A stretch of 64,000 bases of DNA from NCBI GenBank assembly GCA_902728285.1, contig CACVBU010000522.1, positions 552,316 to 616,315 of the forward strand, given 5' to 3'. The translations under genes and the position numbers were made by a program. This document shows positions 57,001-64,000 of the stretch, piece after piece. The notes under the pieces were generated by a model, which did no database searches, had not been told where the DNA came from, and saw nothing but the letters and a program-made list of their open reading frames with translations. Position 1 is the stretch's first letter. Every line of letters starts with the position of its first letter. This DNA comes from Clytia hemisphaerica (Eukaryota; Cnidaria; Hydrozoa; Leptothecata; Clytiidae).

Positions 57001-59794
57001 TTATGACACTACCTTCTCTAACACAGGGGAAAGGAATACTTCGGATACAGCAAGAAAGATATTTTCGGTCGATCCAGTTACGTCATGGTACATCGTTTGG
57101 ACGTCCAACATGTTCGCTGTAAACACACTGAAAGTAAACGACCTTTTATGTATTGCATTACTGTTGTTTCTCTAATAATTTATTATATCCTTGCTCAGAG
57201 AAATGAGTTTGGGTTTGAAAATTGAAATTATGTTACTTGGTTTTTTGACTTAGGCAAGGTGGAAAAATTGGAAAATATTTTCTTTTACAATCGTAGTTCT
57301 CTTTTTTTATCTGCCGGACCTATATTGACGGTGTCGGCTTTTTGTAATCACCTTACAAATTGTAAAGTAGCGTTGACTTTTATTAGCCTTTGTTGCTACC
57401 TGTTCGTCAACTTGAAATAAACTATTACTTACATACATTACAAAAGGCTTGTACACACCATACCGAATAGCTAGAAAAGTTTGCCTCTTAGAATGGAATA
57501 TGAATTTTACATGGCCTGCTCAAGATGTTTTTTGGAAAGCATTAATATCGAAATTATGTTGAAAATATTTTAACCACCGGTTTACAAAATTATCACCGCA
57601 CAGTGGTAAGATAAAAGTGTTTTGCATTTTCTGAATGTTTTCTTTTCTAGTTGTGACCTGCGGTAAGACCAGCATCGGAACGTTTCGCCTGAAGAACAAA
57701 AACAATGAATGGAATTGGTTATCTGGCTATGGAAGGGTTCTTTACAAAAATGGAAAACCTGATTACATGGTCACCACCAATCGAGTTCTGAGGTAATCTT
57801 TTCCAATCCCTTACCTTAATTTCTCAGTGTTACCTTCACGCTTTTTTCTCTGAGACTTGTGCTTTGCTGAAGGTGAGCATTAGTCTTACTACTTTTCTGT
57901 TACTTTAACAATAGGGATATGGTTCTCTTTAACAATAGGCACATTGTTCGAAATTCGATTATCCTGATCATTCTATGGAGGTTTTCAGTTTGACTAAGTT
58001 CCGCCATTATGGAAGCAAACGTTCGATTTGCGTAAAGAAATAGCAAGTAACTTTAGAAAAACTCTATACTTAAAAAATCTGCCTGTGGCGATTCATTTCT
58101 TGATCGTGTTTTTTCACTCACTTCTTGTAGCGAGGAAGAAGGCAGAGCTATGATGAAATTGAGAGACGAAGCGGACCGCAAGGCACTAGAGGCTCTTGGC
58201 CTGGTCGAGCCAGAAGAAGAATCCAAAGCATTAGAGTTGGGTTTTCCAAAGAGACATCCAGGACCAATGAGTGCAAGTCTTTCGACATCGAGTGCTGACG
58301 AGGAGGGAATCCCAATGCCTTTGGGGAATTTCTTAGAAGGATTGGCGCAAAACCCTCCAGGTGGGCTTATATCTCTACTAATGTTTCGCTTTCCCATGTA
58401 AACTATACGTCAAATCACCTAGATTACTTTTTAAAAGTCATACCATGTTTTGCTCTCATTCTTATACAAAAATGTTTGTTTTATTTTAGATTTTGAGAAA
58501 GTCGGAGCTGCTGGTATGCCATTTGACACGAAGATGATAACAGACGACAGAGTACCCTGACAAAAAGACCTCCAGATGACAACCTACCTCTCTCTGATGA
58601 AACTTGAAACCTCTCCTCTGAACTTGAAAACTCTCGTTCACTCTATTGGTGGAAATTCCCTCTTCGAATCAAGCTTCTCGAGTTCTTCACCTTCAAGAAA
58701 CACAAAGTGTTACGCTCTTTTCTTATAAGCATAACTTACGCTCAAATTGGTAAAAAATAAACATGGTGCAAGGCATACCTCCTAGCTGAAATGTAAAAAA
58801 ATCGTGCAGCTAAAAGACAAAAAAAACACTTTTATTCTTTGAGACGAATCAATGTTCCGACTTAAAAGTTTGAAATTTCTATGAGCCCAAAGAAAATAAA
58901 CAAATCAATAAATCAACAAATCGAAGTCCAAGCATATGAACAAGCATAAATTAAGGCTGAAAATGAGGTTTTGCTAAGCATATCGAGCTTCGACATGCTT
59001 AGAAAAAAGAAGAGTGTATTGAATTCTTGTGTCTCGATAACTCGAACATGTGTTTGGAAATGACTTTCTAATCATTTTTGTTATCATCTTCAGGTCCCTT
59101 GAGCGATTATAATCTCCCGATAGAATTACAACAAGCCTTATCGGTTGCTAGTGGCGAATCAGCACATTCTCCGTTGCCAAGCAACATACCACAACAACAA
59201 CAGACACCTTCGGACTTGTTTCAGACAAACACTTCTTCAACTCATCAATTTTCTTCATTCGATCTTCCTTTGGACTATGACACTATGATGAGTACACAAC
59301 CTCCACCGCAACCTCGCTTCTCTTTTCTTCCGCCAGTCTCTTTCAATCAAACGAACGCCCAAACGCCCATGCAGCAAAACCGTCTCCCTGAAAACTTACA
59401 ACAACAATCACCTAGTCTATTTTCACCCAACATAGCACAACATGGTGGCGGTGGTGGACATAACATGGTGCGTGCCCAAACTTACGAACAGATGGTTGGG
59501 CCAAACGTTGCGCTTGCACCGCCCTCAGATTACATGTTTCACCACCATCATTCTATAAACACTCAACATCAACCCTTCATGCCTCACTTAATAGACAATA
59601 ATTATATGGCGCAGCATAATGGAACGATTGACTGGGCGAGGCAAAATGAATTTAGCAATACAAGCTCGATGTTTCACTTTCTAAATAACTCTAATACTTC
59701 ACCATCGTCGAGCGACGCGCATTCAGTGCACAGTGGAGGGGCGCAAACGGGAGTGCAATTCAACAATTATCCACCAACCACCCCTATACCATGA
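42073..59794 (+). CDS. AHR: Aryl hydrocarbon receptor (bHLH-PAS transcription factor)
   Basis: Thirteen exons: 42073-42398, 51297-51466, 53416-53510, 54144-54233, 54426-54518, 54862-54904, 56401-56477, 56666-56853, 57027-57133, 57651-57792, 58131-58360, 58490-58513 and 59094-59794. All are GT-AG with agreeing phases, 761 residues. [17 protein letters not shown] and [15 protein letters not shown] form the AHR-type basic helix-loop-helix. PAS-A has [18 protein letters not shown] and [13 protein letters not shown] has [19 protein letters not shown]. The last exon is Gln/Pro/His-rich, a likely transactivation region. In animals AHR pairs with ARNT on GCGTG-core sites; invertebrate AHRs generally do not bind dioxins (family knowledge). 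Exon 1 is His/Met-rich and ends Gly/Arg-rich; its ATG could be 42073 or 41965 in the same frame. The small exons 54862-54904 and 58490-58513 are the least certain. Confidence 0.9.
42951..43907. mobile_element. Non-autonomous hAT-type element with 8-bp TSD
   Basis: Begins CAGTGGCGTTGTGG and ends with its exact reverse complement CCACAACGCCACTG (14-bp TIRs). Both ends are flanked by CTATCAAC (42943-42950 and 43908-43915), an 8-bp duplication as hAT transposases make. The interior has G/C-rich stretches near both ends and no transposase. A CACG MITE is inserted at 43121-43397. Confidence 0.9.
43121..43397. mobile_element. CACTTTTT MITE nested in the hAT element
   Basis: Starts CACTTTTTTTTTTATAAGAA and ends TTCTTATAAAAAAAAAGTG with TA on both sides, a variant tip of the CACGTTTTT family. 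The interior repeats TTGTTCTTA and GAGCCTCA. Its position inside the 42951-43907 element shows that it inserted later. Confidence 0.8.
44059..44209. mobile_element. MITE with ATAGGCGTAGCAAGATACC inverted repeats
   Basis: The left arm ATAGGCGTAGCAAGATACC continues to AAAATTTATG; the right arm reverse-complements to ATAGGGGTAGCTAGATACCC and the same interior. The element is about 150 bp. Confidence 0.75.
44309..44519 (-). CDS. Possible terminal exon of an unrecognised minus-strand gene nested in AHR intron 1
   Basis: On the minus strand an acceptor (TTCATTTAG) at 44520 is followed by a 69-codon open frame to TGA at 44309. Local GC content rises sharply and the protein is basic and non-repetitive ([20 protein letters not shown] and [19 protein letters not shown]). 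It accepts phase 2. A candidate upstream exon at 46262-46150 ends at donor AAGAT|GTAAGT in phase 2, which fits. I do not recognise the protein. The 1.8 kb element lies between and around the two pieces, so the two exons may not belong together. Confidence 0.35.
44764..46549. mobile_element. 1.8 kb DNA element with perfect 57-bp terminal inverted repeats
   Basis: 44764-44820 and 46493-46549 are exact reverse complements over 57 bp; the tip reads TAGCGAGGTTAAGCAAGAAG and the inner part has CTATTACGT twice. TA may be the target duplication. Further inside, both ends carry more CTATTACGT motifs (44900 and 46380). On the minus strand the interior has exon-like pieces: 46262-46150 ([16 protein letters not shown], ending at a GTAAGT donor) and 45946-45815 ([20 protein letters not shown] to TAA, after a TTTTTCAG acceptor). 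Neither resembles a transposase I know. Identical arms imply a recent insertion. Confidence 0.8.
46758..46939 (+). CDS. AHR: Alternative first exon of AHR (Lys-rich N terminus)
   Basis: An ATG-initiated exon of 60 codons plus two bases ends at donor CAAAA|GTATGG, phase 2, exactly matching the AHR exon at 51297. The protein would begin [18 protein letters not shown], then a lysine cluster ([20 protein letters not shown]), and join to [15 protein letters not shown] basic stretch just before the bHLH is also found in vertebrate AHR, where it acts in nuclear import. This exon and 42073-42398 are mutually exclusive first exons, implying a second promoter inside the first intron. Confidence 0.62.
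47207..47677. mobile_element. MITE with TACCGTGAGTGGTCCTAAAT inverted repeats
   Basis: Left arm TACCGTGAGTGGTCCTAAAT continues through GACAGCGCTGCCTAA. The right arm is its near-exact reverse complement over about 36 bp, ending ACCACTCACGGTA. It is flanked on both sides by CTAGGCTAG-containing sequence, suggesting that it is nested in another repeat (about 47110-47750). Confidence 0.75.
48138..48492. mobile_element. Inverted-repeat element with CGCCAAATTAAATCC units
   Basis: The left end TAAGTGGATAAATTTTGGC and the right end GCTAAAATTTATCCACTTA form terminal inverted repeats. The interior has at least six copies of CGCCAAATTAAATCC in one orientation. Palindromic TACAGTACAGTACTGTA-like sequence lies just outside. 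Confidence 0.7.
48608..48724. repeat. ACGACCGACCGACC minisatellite
   Basis: Three units of about 35 bp, each AGAAATTTTTTTTACGACCG followed by ACCGACC, then a run of ACCG tetranucleotides. A related CGGTCGGTCTG motif lies at 49196. Confidence 0.8.
51807..52932. mobile_element. Mutator-like non-autonomous element, 9-bp TSD, AGGTCA-rich ends
   Basis: The ends are inverted: CGGTTAGTGTAAAACGCAGG followed by an array of AGGTCAC/AGGTCGC heptamers, and the complementary array followed by CACTAACCG. Both sides carry GATTTTTTG (51798-51806 and 52933-52941), a perfect 9-bp duplication as in Mutator-like elements. The inside has three tandem units of about 210 bp (52139-52760), with no transposase. Confidence 0.88.
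52139..52760. repeat. Three tandem units of about 210 bp inside the Mutator-like element
   Basis: Units start near 52139, 52353 and 52561. Each has CTAAAACCACTCTCTTAGGG (first unit more diverged), AGCTTCTGATTGG, TTTTATATCCATTCACAC, ATTTTATGATTCTG and TTTTTGTCAAAAATT. Units 2 and 3 are closest to each other. Confidence 0.8.
53126..53367. mobile_element. G-rich MITE with ACTCTCAGGTACCTAATAGC inverted repeats
   Basis: Left tip ACTCTCAGGTACCTAATAGC and right tip GCTATTAAGTACCCGAGAGT are reverse complements with two or three changes. The interior repeats GGGGGTTGGAATAA three times together with ATGTCCTGGGTGGAAAATTT twice. It lies just before AHR exon 3. Confidence 0.75.
54905..56400. other. AHR intron 6, no exon seen
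   Basis: No open frame has the right phase and a splice pair. At about 55695-55805 there is a G-rich repeat fragment (ATGGCCCCCGG and GGGGGGGCATGGGGGCCGTG, roughly inverted). The candidate acceptor at 56175 is discussed among the rejected items. Confidence 0.5.
58490..58560 (+). CDS. AHR: AHR exon 12 with read-through stop (short isoform)
   Basis: The exon begins DFEKVGAA after acceptor TTTTAG. Splicing at GCTG|GTATGC (58513) keeps phase 1 and leads to the Gln-rich last exon at 59094. If that donor is not used, translation continues [12 protein letters not shown] and stops at 58558-58560, removing the whole transactivation region. Skipping the exon also keeps frame, since the exon 58131-58360 ends in phase 1 and 59094 accepts it. 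Confidence 0.55.
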
Positions 59795-62100
59795 ACCGGA
59801 TACACTCTCCCATTGTGTTCTAAAGTTGACTGGGTGTCCTCCGTAGAGGTTCTCTTTGTTTTGTATGTTTCATTAAATCGGGTGATGAGAGTTGAACGGT
59901 GTAAAATTTAAAAGGGAAATCTTTAATCTCTTATCCTCTATCTTAAGTTGCTGTTTTTGTTTCTTTTTTTTCAAAATTGTGTACAAATTTTCGTAGGAAT
60001 TTTTGATTTTCTTTTTATACTTTTTGTTTATAATGTATGCACCCATTTTTCTTCTTTTTAAAAATTATATACCAGACCCCATCAATGCTCACTTCGAGAA
60101 CAAACAGCGTTACAAAGTATTGCCTCCGACGAATTCTTGGCTTTTTTTTTTCGAATTTGACTCCTTTTAGATTACTGTATTTCCTCAAATTAGCGCCGAG
60201 GTGCTCTTCAACAGATATCCGTGAATTTTACTGCAAAAGTTTCGGTTTTTGCTATAATTCTAATAAAAGAATCTATTCCGATATCTTAAACTTCTTACAA
60301 CCGTTCAATAGGATAGAATTGAAAGTCAATTTATGATAAGTCTATCAAACATTGACGCTCGTTCGATTTTTTCAGCTCTTACACCACGACGGTCATTGTT
60401 TGGGGGCGGGCCTAAATAGAGGAAATACGGCAACCTGAGTAACTACTCTAGTGACTAACAAGATTTTTTACAAGAACAAACTATATGAAATAAAATATTA
60501 AGAACAAACTAAGAACATCAGAAGGCTTCATTTTAGACGTTCTTATAAAAAAGACCGTTTACACACCTTATCGGGGAAAACTTCGTTGGGGAAAATTTTC
60601 GTCGATTGTTCTCAACCCTCTAAAAAGCAACGACGACATTCTACCTTGACTCTCCCAATAGACAATTTATAGACCTTGGGTGTGCATTATTTAGGGTACT
60701 GGGTTAATTTATGAACACTTTTCTACTTTATCTCCGCATTTTCCATCGTAACCACTTAACCGATTGAATATATACATTAACATTAACAAGTTGTTACAGA
60801 ATTAACATTTTTATTTTTGTCAGGTGCAATGATATCCATTCAATGATATGGACGAATTTTTTCTTCTTGTAAATATTAAAAACACATTATTATTGTCACA
60901 TTTATGGTTTGTTTATATTGAAAAAAATAACTGACCCCCAAGTAATTGATAAATTTAATATTTGTGAGTTTTTTTGTTTGTGTGATTGGACAAATGTGAA
61001 TCTCCAAGCGATTTTAAGTACATAAAAATCTTCCGGCTTGATACCGGCAAAACTTTCAATTACACTTGGAGGTTTCTGGAGAATTCGTAAATAGTAAAGG
61101 GACCGTCCACATAGTACGTACGCACTAAGGGGGGAGGGGGTCTTCTCAAAAGCGTATGCTTGCGTACAGGGGGAAGGGAGGGGTCAAAGGAAAATGTATG
61201 TATGTATTTCATGTGTATGAAATAAAGGTCCGAACAAAACGATTTGAATTCGAAATTTTCTTTAACCGAGGGGGGTTTGGGAATGAAAAAGTACGTACTT
61301 ACCAGGGGGTATAGCCATTTGCGTACAGGGGGGGGTACTCGATTTTCGACATTTTAGTGCGTACGTACTATATGGACGGCCCCAAACTGCATACTGATAC
61401 AGTCTGCTAGAATTAATATGGTAATATTTGCTCTTCATCTTTGATTCTATCTACAGTGATTAGATTCATACATGCGCGATAGAATTTCTATTATTGGTCT
61501 TCAGAGGTTGAATTATTCTTTAAAAAACTCAACCTCTGATACTCAGGGTAGTCTCTCTGTGTCATAACACTAAACCCCTGTCCGAAAACCCGTCTCATTC
61601 ATAAACCTCATCACCCGTGTCTCATAAATTTGCACCAATTTTTTTTCGGACACTTTGGTGTGATTTTCGGACAAATACGACGGTCTCAGGCAAAAATCAT
61701 AGGGTAAAAAATTAATGAAAATTTTAGCTTGAGAAAACGGAGACCTGTTGTATATTTTTATTGGAAAGCTCTCAAAAAATCAAGATTGGAGATATATTGC
61801 AAATATAGGCGATTTCTGTACCTAACTCGAGATATCAACCCTTAAAAACAGTGTTTTTCAGCCAGAAACAACTGTTTTGTCCAGTGTTTGCGCTTTTGGA
61901 AGCTCAATACGGTCAATATCTCGAGTAAGGTACTGAAATCCGAGCTGAAATCAAATTGATGATTTTACAAATTCCCCCCTAAAATGCCTGGTTCAAGTTG
62001 AATTATGTGATTTCAAACATAGAGAATAAAATAAAAGGTAAATCCATTAAAACAAGTGCAGATATTGTAAAATGAGCTAAAACCCAATCAAAGAAAAAAC
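59795..62100. other. Downstream of AHR: 3' UTR and repeat-bearing intergenic DNA
   Basis: The AHR 3' untranslated region should start here; AATAAA-containing sequence near 60259 is one possible poly(A) signal, with no other support. A partial CACG-family MITE lies at about 60460-60562 (AAGAACAAACTATATG, GACGTTCTTATAAAAAA). A short hairpin (CAGAGGTTGA and TCAACCTCTG) is at 61502-61540. No gene recognised. Confidence 0.5.
61099..61384. mobile_element. MITE with GGGACCGTCCACATAGTACG inverted repeats
   Basis: The left tip GGGACCGTCCACATAGTACG continues to TACGCACTA. The right tip, reverse-complemented, reads GGGGCCGTCCATATAGTACG and TACGCACTA, so the arms are about 29 bp with three mismatches. 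The interior has G runs and GCGTAC motifs. Confidence 0.8.
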
Positions 62101-62139
62101 TCACCATTCATATTTCAAATGCTATAGACAAGGTGTCTC

Positions 62140-62399
62140 CAGATTCTTTGCTGAGAGGGTGGTGGATGGGTCGTGGCTTCTTCATAAAGACGAAGACATA
62201 TCAATCTGGACTTTATTTCGTGCTTTCCAGTCTCTTGTTCGTAGTTTTTCGGACTTCCTGTTTCTATGAGAGTTATTTTCTATGTTTTTTAACTGACTGA
62301 GTGTCTTACCGCGAGAGATCGCCACCGGTGGTATTTGAACCCACCAAATGCAAAGCTCCATCGTTTGGAAATCCACTGCCTTATCCACTGCGCCACGGA
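62140..62399 (-). mobile_element. tRNA-derived SINE (or tRNA pseudogene), minus strand
   Basis: On the minus strand the segment begins TCCGTGGCGCAGTGGATAAG, a good tRNA 5' end with an A box (TGGCGCAGTGGATAAGG). About 50 bases later comes GGTGGGTTCAAATACCACC, a B box in a T-arm-like hairpin (62330-62345). The acceptor stem does not pair properly and sequence continues past the tRNA part, so a SINE is more likely than a working tRNA. A pure T run of more than 20 bases lies at 62491-62513. Confidence 0.65.
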
Positions 62400-62989
62400 T
62401 TGATGCCAGTCAAGTGTTTCTGACGGCTATTTATATTGTACAAACTACAAACCAGACTATATATAGCTTTTTTCGAGCTCCAACCGAACCCTTTTTTTTT
62501 TTTTTTTTTTTTTATATAAGTCTTTGCGATAATAACTTTGCCTAAAAAGTATACACGATGAAAATATTAATGATAGTGATTTAAAATAAAGAAGTCCTAA
62601 GAGCTAAAAACATTCGCAGGAGATAAAAGAAGACATCACTGTCTTTTCACCCATCCCCTTTTTCAGCGATGTTTATTTATGTACATTTAAATTACGGAAA
62701 AAAATAAAAGTAAAATGAATTTCCACAAATTATTTACAGTATTTAAACTTTTAATAATATTTTTCAATGTCTAGATTGATAATGTAGTTTTTGACAGATT
62801 TTAAGAAACAAAGCTTTGACTTTTTTGTACATGTTTCCTTTAAGTCATTGTTTAAATATTTCACATAAAAGGCCCTCTATAGTTAATAGCGAATCTCTTG
62901 GCCTTCAATCTAGCATCTTGTATTTTAAATGCATTTCTCGAATACCGCGTTCGATACTTGTGATTGATTTCAGGAATTTATCTGTAAAT

Positions 62990-63861
62990 AAACTGGACAA
63001 GTTTTAGTTTTGACGCTTTGCATTAAATGCAATTGTTTGGTAAATATTTAGCTGATAAACATTAAGCGCACCTATCTCTTTAAAGCGACAGGTAACGAAC
63101 TAAATTTGTTTACACCAAACATGATACGTAGTGCATGCTTCTGTTTACTGAAAAGCTTTTTAAGGGGGTTTTTAAAAGTACTACCCCATATTATATTACA
63201 ATAATTTAGATAGCTATGTATAAATGCAAAATAAAGTTTTTTAAGTGAGTCAAGTTCCAACACTTGCTTAGCTTTATAAATATTCCTAGATTTTTAGCAA
63301 TTTTATTTTCGACGTTTGCTATATGTTTTTCCACTTTAAAGATTCGTCAATAATAACCCCAAGAAAGCTTGTATCGTAAACTCGTTTTATTTCAGTGTTG
63401 TTAATGGTCAATGTCGGTAGTTTCAGAGGTAAGTCATCATTTTATTCTGTTTACAAAAAAAGTATGTATTAGTCTTTTTGACGTTTAAGATAGTTTATTG
63501 ACTATTAAACCATTCTTAATGAGATTTAGTTCGTTATTTACAATTTCGAAAAGTGTTTTTATGTTCTTACTAGAGAAAAATAGGTTAGTGTCGTCAGCAA
63601 ACAGTATAAAGTCAAGTAGTTAGATGTTTTGTGTAGATCGTTCACGTATATTAAAAATAGTAATGGTCCTAAGATTGATCCCTGAGGAACCCCACAGACA
63701 ATCTTTTTTGTCGTCGTTGTCAAATCGTCATATGCTACACATTGTTTACGTCCAGTTAAATAGTTCTTAAACCAGTCTAAGTTGGTACCTGTTATCCCGT
63801 ATTGTTCAAGTTTTGAGATTAGTATGTCATGGTCAACAGTATCAAATGCTTTTGAAAGGTC
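62990..63861 (-). pseudogene. Non-LTR retrotransposon reverse transcriptase fragment, frameshifted
   Basis: Minus strand, 5' end at 63861. In order it reads DLSKAFDTVDHD, then VPQGSILGPLLFLIYVNDL (the core RT block), then FADDTNLFF reached only after a frame change near 63620, then LYFAFIHSYLNYCNIIWG (C-terminal RT region). Another frame change near 63075 leads into a segment with LNVYQLNIYQT. This is the jockey/CR1-like class of LINE. At least two frame changes and no upstream part show that it is dead. Its 5' side is cut by a G-rich repeat at 63862. Confidence 0.85.
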
Positions 63862-64000
63862 CCGGGGGGGGGTACTTAGGCAAAAATGGGTGCTGGGTAT
63901 GTGCGTGCCTTAAGGGTAGGGTTTTTCACCCTCCCAAAGTCTCTCTAAGGGTTACCAAAACAACAAAAGTCAAAATCAGTCTCTCTAAGGGTCGGTTTTT
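63862..64000. repeat. G-rich repeat running off the window end
   Basis: CCCGGGGGGGGTACTTAGG, then GGGTGCTGGGTATGTGCG, then two copies of AGTCTCTCTAAGGGT. This replaces the reverse transcriptase reading frame abruptly at 63861/63862. Similar GGGTA-type repeats are common in several marine invertebrates. Confidence 0.5.

Noticed and set aside
62318-62399. Working tRNA gene
   Set aside because: A and B boxes are present but the acceptor stem does not pair and the anticodon arm is poor.

Overview
This is a 64 kb piece of an AT-rich, intron-containing animal genome. The evidence is GT-AG introns with good phase agreement, single-copy metazoan genes (PCID2, an aryl hydrocarbon receptor with bHLH and two PAS regions, an actin-family protein, an NXPE-like enzyme) and dense small DNA transposons. 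A marine invertebrate fits best. I lean towards a cnidarian because of the NXPE-like gene and the many G-rich and TA-flanked repeat families, but no feature here fixes the species. All exon models were built by reading splice sites and frames by eye. Each model is in frame end to end, but none has transcript support.

Layout. 1-1924: 3' half of PCID2 (+). 2785-14250: a WD40-repeat gene (+) with a second possible first exon at 4197 and a CaaX-like C terminus; its long first intron is full of repeats. 14712-15620 and 16762-17456: two related small secreted cysteine proteins (-), one with a threonine-rich tail. 20793-22286: a single-exon NXPE/PC-esterase type II membrane protein (+). 22287-30442: no gene seen, many MITEs, one split by a nested insertion. 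30443-39388: a membrane-anchored, acidic, PKA-anchor-like region that joins in the correct phase to a complete actin-related domain (+). 42073-59794: an aryl hydrocarbon receptor gene (+) with two mutually exclusive first exons and two alternative 3' ends. Its introns hold a hAT element with 8-bp target-site duplications (TSDs), a Mutator-like element with 9-bp TSDs, a 1.8 kb element with perfect 57-bp terminal inverted repeats (TIRs), and possible minus-strand exons. 60-64 kb: MITEs, a tRNA-derived SINE and a broken non-LTR retrotransposon (-).

The most unusual object is the predicted fusion at 30443-39388: an N-terminal membrane anchor, about 650 acidic disordered residues with a perfect match to the PKA-RII binding-helix consensus, and a full-length actin fold whose second phosphate loop has lost the catalytic Asp and His. 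Two other points deserve checking: the AHR gene's alternative first exons, and a transposon in an AHR intron whose ends are arrays of the nuclear-receptor half-site AGGTCA.
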